NCBI GenBank assembly: GCA_009784625.1
Contig: WRBI01000015.1
Location: 1 to 48,854, forward strand
Reading direction: 5' to 3'
Length of the DNA: 48,854 nt
Source of the DNA: Oscillospiraceae bacterium
Lineage (GTDB): Bacteria > Bacillota > Clostridia > Oscillospirales > Ruminococcaceae
Position numbers and translations under genes: made by a program. Below are positions 16,710 through 25,192 of this stretch, piece after piece. Numbering within the stretch: the stretch's first letter is position 1; each line of letters begins with the position of its first letter. Below the pieces are notes generated by a model, which saw nothing but the letters and a program-made list of their open reading frames with translations, was not told the DNA's origin and did not search any database.

Positions 16710-17081
16710 GTGGAAAACTATACGGGAAAAGAACCGAGCGGCAGCCTTAAAATCTCACGCGGGGTGATCGGCACAATCGCCGGAATGTCCGCCAAAGAGA
16801 TTGACGGGGTGGCGGGGCTTGCTCCACCTACTGCCAGCTTGCATCCGCCCTCGCTTAAGGGGACAGGCAAAAAGCTGGTGGACGTGATTTTGCGCGATGA
16901 CTTTGCTGAAATCAGCATCGGGGTAGCCCTCAAGTACGGCGCAAAGGTGGCCGAGACCTGCACGGCCATTCAAAACTGCGTCAAAAACAATGTGCAGGCC
17001 ATGACAGGCATGGCGGTCAGCAAGGTAAATGTCCGGGTTGCGCGCGTTGTCTTCCCAACCAGAAAACCGATCGAAAGCTAA
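16710..17081 (+). CDS. Asp23/Gls24 family envelope-stress protein
   Basis: A 123-residue cytoplasmic protein of the Asp23 (YqhY/YloU) family, which is linked to cell-envelope homeostasis and, in Bacillus YqhY, to control of acetyl-CoA carboxylase. The pattern GVIGTIAGMSAKEIDGVAG, then VDVILRDDFAEISIGVALKYGAKV, then VQAMTGMAVSKVNVRV is typical. The GTG start has AAGGTGG 7 bases upstream. In Firmicutes this gene usually stands between the spoIIIA or acc genes and nusB, as here. Confidence 0.88.
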   Translation: MENYTGKEPSGSLKISRGVIGTIAGMSAKEIDGVAGLAPPTASLHPPSLKGTGKKLVDVILRDDFAEISIGVALKYGAKVAETCTAIQNCVKNNVQAMTGMAVSKVNVRVARVVFPTRKPIES

Positions 17082-17096
17082 TCGTGGCCGCAATCA

Positions 17097-17258
17097 GAAC
17101 CTGTGGTCAATAACGAGAATCGTCAACGAACCGAAGCGATTTTTTCGCTAGGCAAGGAAATTTTTTGAAGGAATACTTTGTGTATTCCAAGAAAAATTGA
17201 CGAAGCATAGCGGAAAAATCGCCGGGTCGGGGGCGGTTCGAGTATTGACCACAGGTTC
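17097..17258. repeat. GAACCTG palindromic element, copy B
   Basis: 162 bp with the same 16-bp ends as copy A (GAACCTGTGGTCAATA). It is about 85 percent identical to A by eye. The tip GGAATAC-TTTGT-GTATTCC is identical, while the inner arm reads AATTTT/AAAATT where A has AATTTC/GAAATT, a compensatory change. The flanks are TCA and TAA, so no clean target duplication remains. It starts 15 bases after the asp23 stop. Confidence 0.85.
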
Positions 17259-17274
17259 TAAACATTAGAAACTG

Positions 17275-17326
17275 GTAGAACGCTCGCCAAGGCGGAAAAG
17301 CGCCTTGCCCGCGTCTCTACTTTTTT
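17275..17326 (+). terminator. Rho-independent terminator or leader attenuator before nusB
   Basis: A stepped stem: GTAGA/TCTAC, ACGC/GCGT and CAAGGCG/CGCCTTG (17288-17294 with 17301-17307) around a 6-base loop, then TTTTTT (17321-17326). It lies 40 bases before nusB. It most simply ends the asp23 transcript, but the lack of a clear promoter after it leaves attenuation of nusB possible. Confidence 0.75.
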
Positions 17327-17366
17327 CTGTTTTAACAACCATCTCTAAGATACGAGGATTTCAAAG

Positions 17367-17822
17367 TTGAAAATGAACCGCAGACAATCGAGAGAAGCGG
17401 CGTTCTGCCTGCTGTTTGAGTGGGCATTCCACGCCGAGCCGTTTGAGGCGCTGGTCGAGAACGCCAAAGCGGCCAGAGAGCTTGAGGCCGACGACTTTGC
17501 CCTTGCGCTCACCCAAAAAACAATTGAGCAGGTAGAACCGCTTGATGCGCTGATCGAAAAATACTCGGAGGGCTGGAAAGTCAGCCGCCTTTCTAAGGCG
17601 ACCCTTTCGATCCTTCGGCTTGCTTTTTGTGAGATAACCGTACTTGAGGATATCCCGATCGGCGCGACAATCAACGAGGCGGTTGAACTCTGTAAAAAAT
17701 ACGCCAGCGAGGACGAAGCCGCTTTCGTCAACGGCATCCTGGGCAAACACGGCAGAAGCGGGGGTTCGACAACCGATGCGCCGGAAAAAGAAACTGAAGA
17801 TACGGTGGACGACGGGCAGTGA
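17367..17822 (+). CDS. nusB: Transcription antitermination factor NusB
   Basis: NusB pairs with S10 (NusE) on boxA RNA to prevent early termination in rRNA operons. The 151-residue all-helical protein opens with RRQSREAAFCLLFEW and has the family signature ILRLAFCEI followed by PIGATINEAVELCKKYASEDEAAFVNGILGK. The last 25 residues are an acidic tail not needed by the fold. TTG at 17367 is 9 bases after GAGG; ATG at 17373 is the alternative. It overlaps the next gene by 4 bases (GTGA). Confidence 0.93.
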   Translation: MKMNRRQSREAAFCLLFEWAFHAEPFEALVENAKAARELEADDFALALTQKTIEQVEPLDALIEKYSEGWKVSRLSKATLSILRLAFCEITVLEDIPIGATINEAVELCKKYASEDEAAFVNGILGKHGRSGGSTTDAPEKETEDTVDDGQ

Positions 17823-18766
17823 TCACACTTGGGATCGACACAAGCAATTACACGACATCGGCTGCCCTCTTTGACAGCCAATCCGGACAGGCAACCCAGC
17901 GCGGGCAGCTTTTGCCAGTTCCCAAAGGCGAAAAAGGGCTGCGGCAAAGCGATGCTGTTTTCGCGCATTTAAAGCAATTGCCCACCCTGCTTGAGCAGTT
18001 GATGGCGGATAGTCCGCCGCCGGAATGTGTCGGGGTGTCCTTGCGGCCGCGGGATGTGCAGGGTTCGTATATGCCCTGCTTTTTGGCGGGCGAAACAACG
18101 GCGCGGGCGATTGGGGCGGCCGGGAAAATCCCGGTGTTTGGGTTTTCTCATCAGGCCGGGCACATCGCCGCCGCCTTGTTTGGCGCGCAGAGCTTAGATC
18201 TTGCCAGCGCGCCTTTCCTGGCCTTTCACGCATCCGGCGGAACAACCGAGTGCCTGAACGTAAAGCCGGGGCAAGACATTCCGTTTGAAATAACGCTGAT
18301 CGGCGAAACCCTTGACCTCTCGGCCGGGCAGGTAATCGACCGGGTCGGCGTGATGCTGGGGTTGCCTTTTCCCGCTGGACCGCACCTTGAGCAGCTGGCC
18401 GAAAAATCTGCTAATGCCTTGCCGGGCAAGCCGGTGCTCAAAGGCGGAAATTGCTGCCTCTCGGGGCTGGAAAATCAATCTGCGGCGCTGATCGCCAAAG
18501 GCCATCCGCCAGCTGATGTCGCCGCGTTTTGCCAGTGTATGGTCGGCCAGACCATTTTGGGGATGGCACAGCTTGCAGCGAGTGAATACCCCGGACTGCC
18601 CTTTGTCTTCGCCGGGGGTGTGATGTGCAACGAGACCATCCGTAAGATGATCGCCGGGCGGATTGCCGGCGCAAAATTCGCGCCGGCCAACCTGAGCGCA
18701 GACAACGCGGCCGGCCCGGCTATACTGGCGCAAATGGCGATGGAAAGCGGGTGGCGGCATTGTTGA
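17819..18766 (+). CDS. Kae1/TsaD-like ATPase-fold protein (not TsaD itself)
   Basis: A 315-residue protein of the ASKHA fold related to TsaD/Kae1 (peptidase M22 label). Visible parts are the N-terminal phosphate loop GIDTSNYTTSAAL, the metal-type HQAGH motif near residues 113-117, HASGGTTE near 143-150, and a C-terminal GGVMCNETIRK with LSADNAAGPA, which corresponds to the CTDNAA metal Asp of TsaD. TsaD makes the t6A modification of tRNA, but this shorter paralogue is a separate clostridial family found near nusB and xseA. Its substrate is unknown. The start overlaps the nusB stop, and the end overlaps xseA by 16 bases. Confidence 0.8.
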   Translation: MITLGIDTSNYTTSAALFDSQSGQATQRGQLLPVPKGEKGLRQSDAVFAHLKQLPTLLEQLMADSPPPECVGVSLRPRDVQGSYMPCFLAGETTARAIGAAGKIPVFGFSHQAGHIAAALFGAQSLDLASAPFLAFHASGGTTECLNVKPGQDIPFEITLIGETLDLSAGQVIDRVGVMLGLPFPAGPHLEQLAEKSANALPGKPVLKGGNCCLSGLENQSAALIAKGHPPADVAAFCQCMVGQTILGMAQLAASEYPGLPFVFAGGVMCNETIRKMIAGRIAGAKFAPANLSADNAAGPAILAQMAMESGWRHC

Positions 18767-19959
18767 CCATAACCGTCAGCCAGCTCAACCGGTATGCGCG
18801 ATCGCTGCTTGAGGAAGACGACAAGCTCCGCGACCTCTACGTCAAAGGCGAGGTTGCCGGGTTTGTCCGCCACGGTGGGTCGGGGCACTGTTACTTTCGC
18901 CTGGCCGACGCCGAAAGCTCGATCAAAGCGGTCATATTCCGCCAGAACGCCGACCTGTTGGGATTTCAGCCGGAAGACGGGATGGCTGTGCTGGCCAGAT
19001 GTTCGCTCGGTGTGTACGAGCGGGATGGCGTTTATCAGCTATATGTCAGTGAACTGATGCCTTCCGGTGAGGGCGCGAAATCCGTTGCGCTGGCTCAGCG
19101 AAAGCGCAAACTTGAAGCGATGGGCGTGTTTGACCCGGCCGGTAAAAAATCGCTGCCCAGGTATCCTATCCGGGTTGGGCTGGTGACCTCGGCGGCGGGT
19201 GCCGCTTTACAGGATATCATCACCGCTTTCGAGCGGCGGTGGCCGGTAGCGGCCTTGGTGCTTTGCCCGGCCTTAGTGCAGGGGGAAGAAGCCCCGGCCA
19301 GCATCCGCGCGGCACTTGAACAAGCGGACGGCGCCGGATGCGATCTGCTCATACTCTCCCGTGGAGGCGGCAGCAAAGAAGATTTGTCCGCTTTTGGCGA
19401 TGAAGGCGTTGTACTTGCCGTTTACCGCGCCCAAACCCCGATCATCTCGGCGGTTGGGCATCAGACCGACCACACCCTTTGTGACTATGCGGCGGACGCC
19501 CGGGCGGCTACGCCCACAGCGGCAGCCGAGCTGGCCACCCCCGACAAAGAGGAGCTGCTGCGCCGGCTTGCCGGAATAGAAAATGCCCTGCGCAAAGCCT
19601 CCGAGCGCCTGCTTGCGGAAAAGCACGCCGCGCTGGCCGCCATCTCCACACATCCGGGGATTCGTTCACCTAAAAATATACTGAATAAATGCAAAGAAAA
19701 GCTGGATATTCACAGGGAGATATTGTATAATAGTAGTCGTATAATTATTCAGAGTCGGCGGGCGCGTCTGTCCGAGCGGGCGGCCAGGCTGGATGCTTTA
19801 AGCCCGCTAAAGGTTTTAGAGCGCGGATACTGCATCGCCGCTAAACACAGTCAAGTGGCGTCTGCGGTCGGCTTAAACAAGGGCGATGATCTGAATCTGC
19901 GCTTTCACGACGGGAGCGCCGTGGCAAAAGTGTTGGATACAAGTCCGGATAAGGGATAA
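18751..19959 (+). CDS. xseA: Exodeoxyribonuclease VII large subunit
   Basis: The large subunit of exonuclease VII, which degrades single-stranded DNA in both directions. 402 residues with an N-terminal OB fold (about 1-100, ITVSQLNRYARSLLEEDD through YVKGEVAGFVRHGGSGHCYFRL), then the nuclease domain with GLVTSAAGAALQDI, LLILSRGGGSKEDL and ISAVGHQTDHTLCDYAADARAATPTAAAE, then a coiled-coil region and a short C-terminal domain (PLKVLERGYCIA). The start is a GTG in the end of the previous gene. Copy C of the GAACCTG repeat lies between this gene and xseB, which are normally adjacent. Confidence 0.95.
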   Translation: MAALLTITVSQLNRYARSLLEEDDKLRDLYVKGEVAGFVRHGGSGHCYFRLADAESSIKAVIFRQNADLLGFQPEDGMAVLARCSLGVYERDGVYQLYVSELMPSGEGAKSVALAQRKRKLEAMGVFDPAGKKSLPRYPIRVGLVTSAAGAALQDIITAFERRWPVAALVLCPALVQGEEAPASIRAALEQADGAGCDLLILSRGGGSKEDLSAFGDEGVVLAVYRAQTPIISAVGHQTDHTLCDYAADARAATPTAAAELATPDKEELLRRLAGIENALRKASERLLAEKHAALAAISTHPGIRSPKNILNKCKEKLDIHREILYNSSRIIIQSRRARLSERAARLDALSPLKVLERGYCIAAKHSQVASAVGLNKGDDLNLRFHDGSAVAKVLDTSPDKG

Positions 19960-19965
19960 GAATAA

Positions 19966-20125
19966 GAACCTGTATTCACAAACGAAGTGCGCCGAAACGC
20001 CAGCGATTTTTTCGCTGGGCAAGGAAGTTTTCTGCGGGAATACTTTGTGTATTCCAAGGGAAACTGACGCGGCACGGCGGAAAAAGCGTTGGCGTAGCGG
20101 TGCGCTGAGTTGTGAATACAGGTTC
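19966..20125. repeat. GAACCTG palindromic element, copy C
   Basis: 160 bp with ends GAACCTGTATTCACAA and its exact complement, flanked on both sides by TAA (19963-19965 and 20126-20128). The ends differ from copies A and B in the inner half (ATTCACAA against GGTCAATA), but both arms have changed together, so pairing is kept. The tip GGAATAC-TTTGT-GTATTCC is unchanged, and the inner arm is AGTTTTC/GAAACT. It splits xseA from xseB. Confidence 0.87.
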
Positions 20126-20135
20126 TAAGGAATAG

Positions 20136-20369
20136 GTGAAGCCGGTGGGTAAAAAAGAAACAAGCCTTACGTTTGAACAAGCGATGACCCGCCTGGATGA
20201 GATCACTGCCGGTCTGGACAGGGGAACCATTCCGCTGGATGATTCCCTCGCCCTTTTTTCAGAGGGCGCAAGGCTGATTGACTTTTGCAACAAAACGCTA
20301 AAAGAAGCTGACTTGACCTTACAAGAGCTGTTCCCACCTGAGGGCAGGGATCAAAAAAACCGAAAGTGA
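20136..20369 (+). CDS. xseB: Exodeoxyribonuclease VII small subunit
   Basis: The small subunit that joins XseA in exonuclease VII. 77 residues with the family signature LTFEQAMTRLDEITAGLDRG followed by LDDSLALFSEGARLIDFCNKTLKEAD. The start may be GTG 20136 or GTG 20145; ribosome-site bases AAGG (20128-20130 region) come from just beyond copy C, which now separates it from xseA. Ten bases separate it from the next gene. Confidence 0.92.
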   Translation: MKPVGKKETSLTFEQAMTRLDEITAGLDRGTIPLDDSLALFSEGARLIDFCNKTLKEADLTLQELFPPEGRDQKNRK

Positions 20370-20378
20370 ACAATTAAA

Positions 20379-20882
20379 ATGAATCTAGTGCCAATCATAT
20401 CCAGCAACTTCATTATAAACGTTGCGGTGACCTCGTGGTTTTTGGCCCAGTTGCTCAAGCTGATCTTTACTTTACTGCTCACCCAAAAACTTCAGCTGGA
20501 GCGGATGTTCGGCTCGGGCGGAATGCCCAGCTCCCATTCGGCCCTTGCCTGTTCGGTGGCGGTTGCTATGGCCAGAAAACTCGGATTTTCATCCCCTGTT
20601 TTCGGGCTGGCTTTTTGCTTCGCCGCCATTGTCATCTACGATGCGATGGGTGTTCGCCGGGCGGCGGGTGAGCAGGCCAAAGTCCTCAACAAGATGATTT
20701 TCGACTTTCCGTTCTTTAAGCAGAAACACAGAGAGGACGGGAATGAGCCGACAAGCCCGGAAGATGACAGCGTTACATTAATCCCAAAAGAGCTGAAAGA
20801 ACTGCTTGGCCACACGCCCTTTGAAGTGCTTGGCGGGTGCATATTGGGGATTGCGGTGGCATTGCTCATGCCGATGGTATAA
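20379..20882 (+). CDS. Divergent PAP2-family membrane protein (DUF212, YuiD-like)
   Basis: A 167-residue membrane protein of the DUF212/YuiD group, distantly related to acid phosphatase type 2. It has about four hydrophobic segments, the conserved GSGGMPSSHSALACSVAVAMA near residues 46-66 and IVIYDAMGVRRAAGEQA near 86-102. It should sit in the cytoplasmic membrane; the substrate is not established, and a lipid or isoprenoid phosphate is a guess suggested by the next gene, dxs. This position between xseB and dxs is common in clostridia. Confidence 0.85.
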   Translation: MNLVPIISSNFIINVAVTSWFLAQLLKLIFTLLLTQKLQLERMFGSGGMPSSHSALACSVAVAMARKLGFSSPVFGLAFCFAAIVIYDAMGVRRAAGEQAKVLNKMIFDFPFFKQKHREDGNEPTSPEDDSVTLIPKELKELLGHTPFEVLGGCILGIAVALLMPMV

Positions 20883-20905
20883 GAACAATCATCAGGGGGA
20901 AACGG

Positions 20906-22774
20906 ATGGGGAACTACCGACTACTCGAAAAAGCGGGCCGGCCGGGGGGGCTTGATTCGCTGGACAGCAAGCAGTTAGTCCGCCTTTGCCGGGAAATTCG
21001 CGCAGCACTCATTGAAGGTGTTTCACGCAGTGGCGGACATCTGGCCTCCAACTTGGGTGTAGTTGAGCTGACAGTGGCCATACACCGAATTTTTGATTCT
21101 CCGATCGACCAGATATTATGGGATGTCGGCCATCAGTGTTACACGCATAAACTGCTGACCGGGCGGCTGAAAGATTTGCACACCCTGCGCCGGATGGGCG
21201 GGATAGGCGGGTTTCCGCGGCCGGATGAGAGTATACACGACGCCTTTATTGCCGGGCATGCGTCCACCGCGTTGTCGGCGGCTTGCGGCTTAATCCGCGG
21301 GAAAGAGCTGGCCGGGGAGCCGGGACATGTAGTCGCCGTAGTCGGGGATGGCGCGCTCACCGGCGGGATGGCCTACGAGGGGCTGAACAATCTCGCGCAA
21401 AACAAAAACGGCAAGGCCATCGTCATCTTAAACGACAACAAGATGAGCATCTCGAAAAATGTGGGCGGGCTCACCCGGCACTTGACATTCCTGCGGACAA
21501 ACGCGTCCTATTACAAGCTGAAAGACGCGACCAAACATGCACTGGGCTCGATTCCTTATCTGGGCGGGCCGGTGGTTGGCGCGGTTGGCTCTTCCCTCGC
21601 GCTGGTTAAGAATTTTATCTATCAAAGCGACTTTTTTGAGAACTTGGGATACCACTATATGGGCCCGGTTGACGGGCATGACCTCACCGCTTTACAGGAA
21701 GCGCTGGCCCGCGCTAAAAGCTTAAACCGGCCGGTGCTCCTGCATGTCGAGACCATCAAGGGCAAAGGTTATGGTTTTGCCGAAAGCAATCCGGGCGCTT
21801 ACCACGGAGTGAGCAGCTTTGACCCTAAGACCGGGGGGGACGCACGCCCGGCTTCCGACAGCTTTTCGGATGTCTTTGGCCGCACACTTACCCGCCTGGC
21901 TGAAGAAGACGGGCGAATTTGCGCAGTGACCGCCGCTATGAAGCGGGCGACAGGGTTAGGGCATTTTTCCGCCCGATTTGGCAAAGACGGCCGCTTTTTC
22001 GACGTGGGAATCGCCGAGGGTCACGCCGTTACTTTTTCGGCCGGGCTGGCCGCCAAGGGGCTTAAGCCGGTGCTGGCTGTCTTTTCGACTTTTTTGCAGC
22101 GGGGTTACGACCAACTGATACACGACTGTGCCATCGAGCCGAAAGATATCGTGCTGGCCGTCGACCGGGCCGGCCTGGTCGGTGAAGACGGTGAAACCCA
22201 TCAAGGCATATTTGACGCCGCCTATCTGACCGGCGTTCCCGGTTTGCAGATATATTCCCCCGCCACCTATCGCGAGCTTGAACACTGCATTGCGGAGGCG
22301 ATCTGTCAGCCGGGAATCTCAGCTGTTCGCTACCCGCGCGGGGGGCAGCCCACATACCTGCCCGAATACACTTTTGACCGGCTTGACCCTGTCCACCTTG
22401 ATTGCGGGGATAATATCTTAATCGTCAGCTACGGGCGAATCTTCGAGCAGGTCAGTCTGGCCCACAAAGCGCTAAGCGAGCGCGGGGTAAACGCCTCACT
22501 GCTCAAACTGACCAAAATCTGGCCGCTTGAGGAAAAAGCGCTTGCCATTGCCCGCGCACACAAAACGGTGCTGTTCGTTGAAGAGGGAATCCGCTCGGGC
22601 GGAGTCGGAGAGCATATGATCGCAAGCCTCGCGCTGGGCGGCTATAAGGGCAAGCTGGGGCTCAGAGCGATTGACAATCGGTTTGTGCCGGCGGGCAGCG
22701 TACCCGAGCAAATGAAGCTGTTGGGTTTGGACGCGGCCTCCCTGGCCGATTGGGTGCTGGAGGCTTGTGAATGA
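20906..22774 (+). CDS. dxs: 1-deoxy-D-xylulose-5-phosphate synthase
   Basis: The first enzyme of the non-mevalonate isoprenoid route: it joins pyruvate and glyceraldehyde-3-phosphate with thiamine diphosphate. 622 residues, full length. It shows WDVGHQCYTHKLLTGR near 73-88, the thiamine-binding GDGALTGGMAYEGLNN near 147-162 with LNDNKMSIS, the catalytic Glu region VGIAEGHAVTFSAGLA near 366-381, and the transketolase C-terminal domain. GGGGGA at 20895-20900 fixes ATG 20906, although the frame is open from 20837. It overlaps tlyA by 4 bases (ATGA). Confidence 0.95.
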   Translation: MGNYRLLEKAGRPGGLDSLDSKQLVRLCREIRAALIEGVSRSGGHLASNLGVVELTVAIHRIFDSPIDQILWDVGHQCYTHKLLTGRLKDLHTLRRMGGIGGFPRPDESIHDAFIAGHASTALSAACGLIRGKELAGEPGHVVAVVGDGALTGGMAYEGLNNLAQNKNGKAIVILNDNKMSISKNVGGLTRHLTFLRTNASYYKLKDATKHALGSIPYLGGPVVGAVGSSLALVKNFIYQSDFFENLGYHYMGPVDGHDLTALQEALARAKSLNRPVLLHVETIKGKGYGFAESNPGAYHGVSSFDPKTGGDARPASDSFSDVFGRTLTRLAEEDGRICAVTAAMKRATGLGHFSARFGKDGRFFDVGIAEGHAVTFSAGLAAKGLKPVLAVFSTFLQRGYDQLIHDCAIEPKDIVLAVDRAGLVGEDGETHQGIFDAAYLTGVPGLQIYSPATYRELEHCIAEAICQPGISAVRYPRGGQPTYLPEYTFDRLDPVHLDCGDNILIVSYGRIFEQVSLAHKALSERGVNASLLKLTKIWPLEEKALAIARAHKTVLFVEEGIRSGGVGEHMIASLALGGYKGKLGLRAIDNRFVPAGSVPEQMKLLGLDAASLADWVLEACE

Positions 22775-23580
22775 AAAAGCGGCTGGACACACTGCTGGTT
22801 GAGCGCGGCCTGGCCGGTGGGCGGGATAAAGCCAAAGCCCTGATCATGGAGGGAATCGTCTACATAGGCGGGGAAAAAGCGATAAAGCCGGGGGACGAGC
22901 ACTCCCCGGATGCTGAGATCGAAATCCGCGGCAAAACTCTGCCTTATGTCAGCCGGGGTGGCCTCAAACTTGAAAAGGCGCTGGGTGTTTTCGAGCTTGA
23001 GCCAAAAGGGACGGTCTGTGCCGATATCGGAGCCTCAACCGGCGGGTTCACCGACTGCCTTTTGCAAAACGGTGCGGCCAAAGTCTATGCGGTGGATGTC
23101 GGATACGGCCAGCTGGCCTGGGCTTTGCGGTCAGATTCGCGGGTGGTTGTGCTCGAGCGAACCAACGCCCGCTACCTGACCACCGAACAAATTCCCGAAC
23201 CGCTTGACCTTATTACTATCGACGCGAGCTTTATTTCGCTGACCTTGCTGCTACCGGCGGTATCCCCACTGCTCAAAGAGGGCGGGCAGCTGCTCTGCCT
23301 GATCAAACCGCAGTTTGAGGCGGGTAAAGAGAAAGTCGGCAAAAATGGGGTGGTGCGTGATACGGCTGTACACGCGCAGGTGATCGAGAAAGTGGCCGAT
23401 TTTGCAAATAACATTGGCCTGGATGCCATAGGCCTTGACTATTCACCCATCAAAGGCCCAAAAGGCAATGTTGAATATCTGCTTTGCCTGCAAAAAAACT
23501 GTAAAGGCATAACGCTTGACAGTGAGAAAATCCAAGAAGTTATAGATTCAGCTGCCGCCAATCTGGAGGGTAAAGGATGA
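22771..23580 (+). CDS. tlyA: TlyA-family rRNA 2'-O-methyltransferase
   Basis: 269 residues: an S4 RNA-binding domain (about 1-60, KKRLDTLLVERGLAGGRDKA) joined to an FtsJ-type Rossmann methyltransferase with VCADIGASTGGFTDCLL at about 84-100, VDVGYGQLAW and LIKPQFEAGKEKVGKNGVV. TlyA proteins methylate ribose 2'-OH groups in 16S and/or 23S rRNA; older annotations call them hemolysins. It overlaps dxs and nadK by ATGA, so translation is likely coupled. Confidence 0.92.
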   Translation: MKKRLDTLLVERGLAGGRDKAKALIMEGIVYIGGEKAIKPGDEHSPDAEIEIRGKTLPYVSRGGLKLEKALGVFELEPKGTVCADIGASTGGFTDCLLQNGAAKVYAVDVGYGQLAWALRSDSRVVVLERTNARYLTTEQIPEPLDLITIDASFISLTLLLPAVSPLLKEGGQLLCLIKPQFEAGKEKVGKNGVVRDTAVHAQVIEKVADFANNIGLDAIGLDYSPIKGPKGNVEYLLCLQKNCKGITLDSEKIQEVIDSAAANLEGKG

Positions 23581-24443
23581 AAGTTCTGATCTTGCCGAAT
23601 TTTGACAAACCGGGCAGCAAAGACTGTGCCCGGCGGATTGTAGAAAAGCTGTTGGCACTTGATATCACCCCCATGATGACCCATAAATGCGCGGGAATTG
23701 TCGGGATACCCGAAAGCGCGCAGGAGTGTGTGGTCGCGCCTTTTGAAGGCTTGCTGGCCGGCTCTGACCTGATTCTGACCATCGGCGGGGACGGGACAAT
23801 CCTGCGGGCGGTGCAGTTATCCTTAAAGAGCGGTAAGCCTTTGCTGGGTGTGAACACCGGCCGGATTGGCTTTCTGACACAGATCGAGGCGGATGAGCTT
23901 GAAAAGCTGACCGCCTTGCGCGACGGGAACTACACCATGCACACACCCATGCTGCTCGAAGCGAAGATTGTACAAGACGGCAAAGAGGAGACATTTGTAG
24001 CGCTCAACGAAGCGGTATTGGGCCGGGGGGAGCCCGAACGCCTGGTCGAAGTCGCGGTCACCCGGGGTGGCAAGCCGGTGGCTTCACACCGCGGGGATGG
24101 GCTGATCTTCTCGACACCGACCGGCTCGACCGCTTACAATTTGGCGGCGGGCGGCCCGGTGGTTGATCCGAGCTTGCGCCTGATTATGATGACGGCCATC
24201 TGCCCGCACTCGCACTTTCACAACACGATTATACTCTCGCCCGAACAATCGTACAAAGCACTTGAGATACCGGGCAACAACAAAGGCGGGATGCTCCTGT
24301 CGGTGGACGGCCGCAGGGCGGGGGTGCTGCGACAGGGTGGGCATGTTTTGATTACCGGATCGGCCGCTAAAGTGCCGTTCGTAGACCTTGGGCTGATCGA
24401 TTTTTACCGCCGCGTTGACCTTAAGCTGAAAGTCGGCAGCTGA
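23577..24443 (+). CDS. nadK: NAD kinase
   Basis: Phosphorylates NAD+ to NADP+. 288 residues with the family motifs IGGDGTIL at about 70-77, NTGRIGFL at about 97-104, NEAVLGR, DGLIFSTPTGSTAYNLAAGGPVVDP near 173-197, and the C-terminal SVDGR. The start overlaps the tlyA stop. The order tlyA-nadK-argR-recN is standard for Firmicutes. Confidence 0.95.
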   Translation: MKVLILPNFDKPGSKDCARRIVEKLLALDITPMMTHKCAGIVGIPESAQECVVAPFEGLLAGSDLILTIGGDGTILRAVQLSLKSGKPLLGVNTGRIGFLTQIEADELEKLTALRDGNYTMHTPMLLEAKIVQDGKEETFVALNEAVLGRGEPERLVEVAVTRGGKPVASHRGDGLIFSTPTGSTAYNLAAGGPVVDPSLRLIMMTAICPHSHFHNTIILSPEQSYKALEIPGNNKGGMLLSVDGRRAGVLRQGGHVLITGSAAKVPFVDLGLIDFYRRVDLKLKVGS

Positions 24444-24491
24444 AACAGCAAGTAAGCCGCGAATGCGGATGACGAATAAGGGGAATCTGGG

Positions 24492-24941
24492 ATGAAAAGT
24501 ATGCGCCACGCGAAAATCCTTGAACTGATCGCCGAGTTTGAAATTGACACACAGGAAGAACTGCTCAAACGCCTGAACGCAAACGGGTTTAAAGTCACAC
24601 AGGCCACCGTCTCCCGGGACATCAAGGAATTGCGGCTGATCAAAGTGCAGGCGGGGGCGGGCTACAAGTATTCGCTGAACACAGGCAAGGACAGCGCGGA
24701 CATGAGCTTTAAATTCCACGCCGTCTTCTCGGAGTCGGTGCTGGGGATCGACCATGCCGAAAATCTGGTGATCATCAAATGCTTTGTCGGGATGGCAAAC
24801 GCCGCCTGCGCCGCGCTTGACAGTGTTCAGTGGAAAGGCGTTGTCGGCACAATCGCGGGGGATGACACAATCCTGTGCGTCATGCGCGAAAAACAGGGGG
24901 CGGCCAAGTTTGCCGGCCAGCTCCAAAAGCTGCTGAAATAG
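24492..24941 (+). CDS. argR: Arginine repressor ArgR/AhrC
   Basis: An arginine-sensing hexameric regulator of arginine synthesis and breakdown. 149 residues: a winged-helix N-terminus (RHAKILELIAEFEIDTQEEL, then VTQATVSRDIKELRLIKV near 36-53) and a C-terminal ligand domain with TIAGDDTILCVMRE. No argR box was searched for. The start ATG has GGGG 6 to 9 bases upstream. Confidence 0.93.
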   Translation: MKSMRHAKILELIAEFEIDTQEELLKRLNANGFKVTQATVSRDIKELRLIKVQAGAGYKYSLNTGKDSADMSFKFHAVFSESVLGIDHAENLVIIKCFVGMANAACAALDSVQWKGVVGTIAGDDTILCVMREKQGAAKFAGQLQKLLK

Positions 24942-24954
24942 GGGAGACAAGGGC

Positions 24955-25176
24955 GTGAAGAATGGGGTGGACAAAGGGTTCCATGCTGGTTATTGGGGGC
25001 TGAGCTATAGAAGAAAGTTTTTTAGAACATTATGGTTAACCCCGATAATATTGCTTCTCCCCATCTTAATCCAGCCGTCACATTGGATGATTGGTGTAGC
25101 CCAATGGGTATGGGTTATCCAATTGATTTACACCTATCTGAAGTGGAAATTTGAATCGAAAGAACCTAGCAACTAG
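24955..25176 (+). CDS. Small two-segment membrane protein of unknown function
   Basis: 73 residues with a basic N-terminus (YRRKFFRTLW) and two hydrophobic segments (about 27-42 and 46-61: LTPIILLLPILIQ, then MIGVAQWVWVIQLIY), ending in charged residues. I recognise no family. The DNA is clearly richer in A+T than the flanking argR and recN genes, suggesting a later arrival or weak constraint. GGGGAGAC stands upstream of the GTG start. It lies between argR and recN, which are normally adjacent, and in the same direction, so it should be cotranscribed. Confidence 0.6.
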   Translation: MKNGVDKGFHAGYWGLSYRRKFFRTLWLTPIILLLPILIQPSHWMIGVAQWVWVIQLIYTYLKWKFESKEPSN

Positions 25177-25192
25177 CGTCAGGGGTGTTCTC

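Noticed and set aside
17259-17340. tRNA-like gene in the stepped stem before nusB
   Set aside because: No TTC loop or CCA-type acceptor can be drawn; the T6 run after the stem fits a terminator better.
17819-18766. Calling this gene tsaD
   Set aside because: Length, the HQAGH form of the metal motif and its place beside nusB/xseA fit the clostridial paralogue better than true TsaD.
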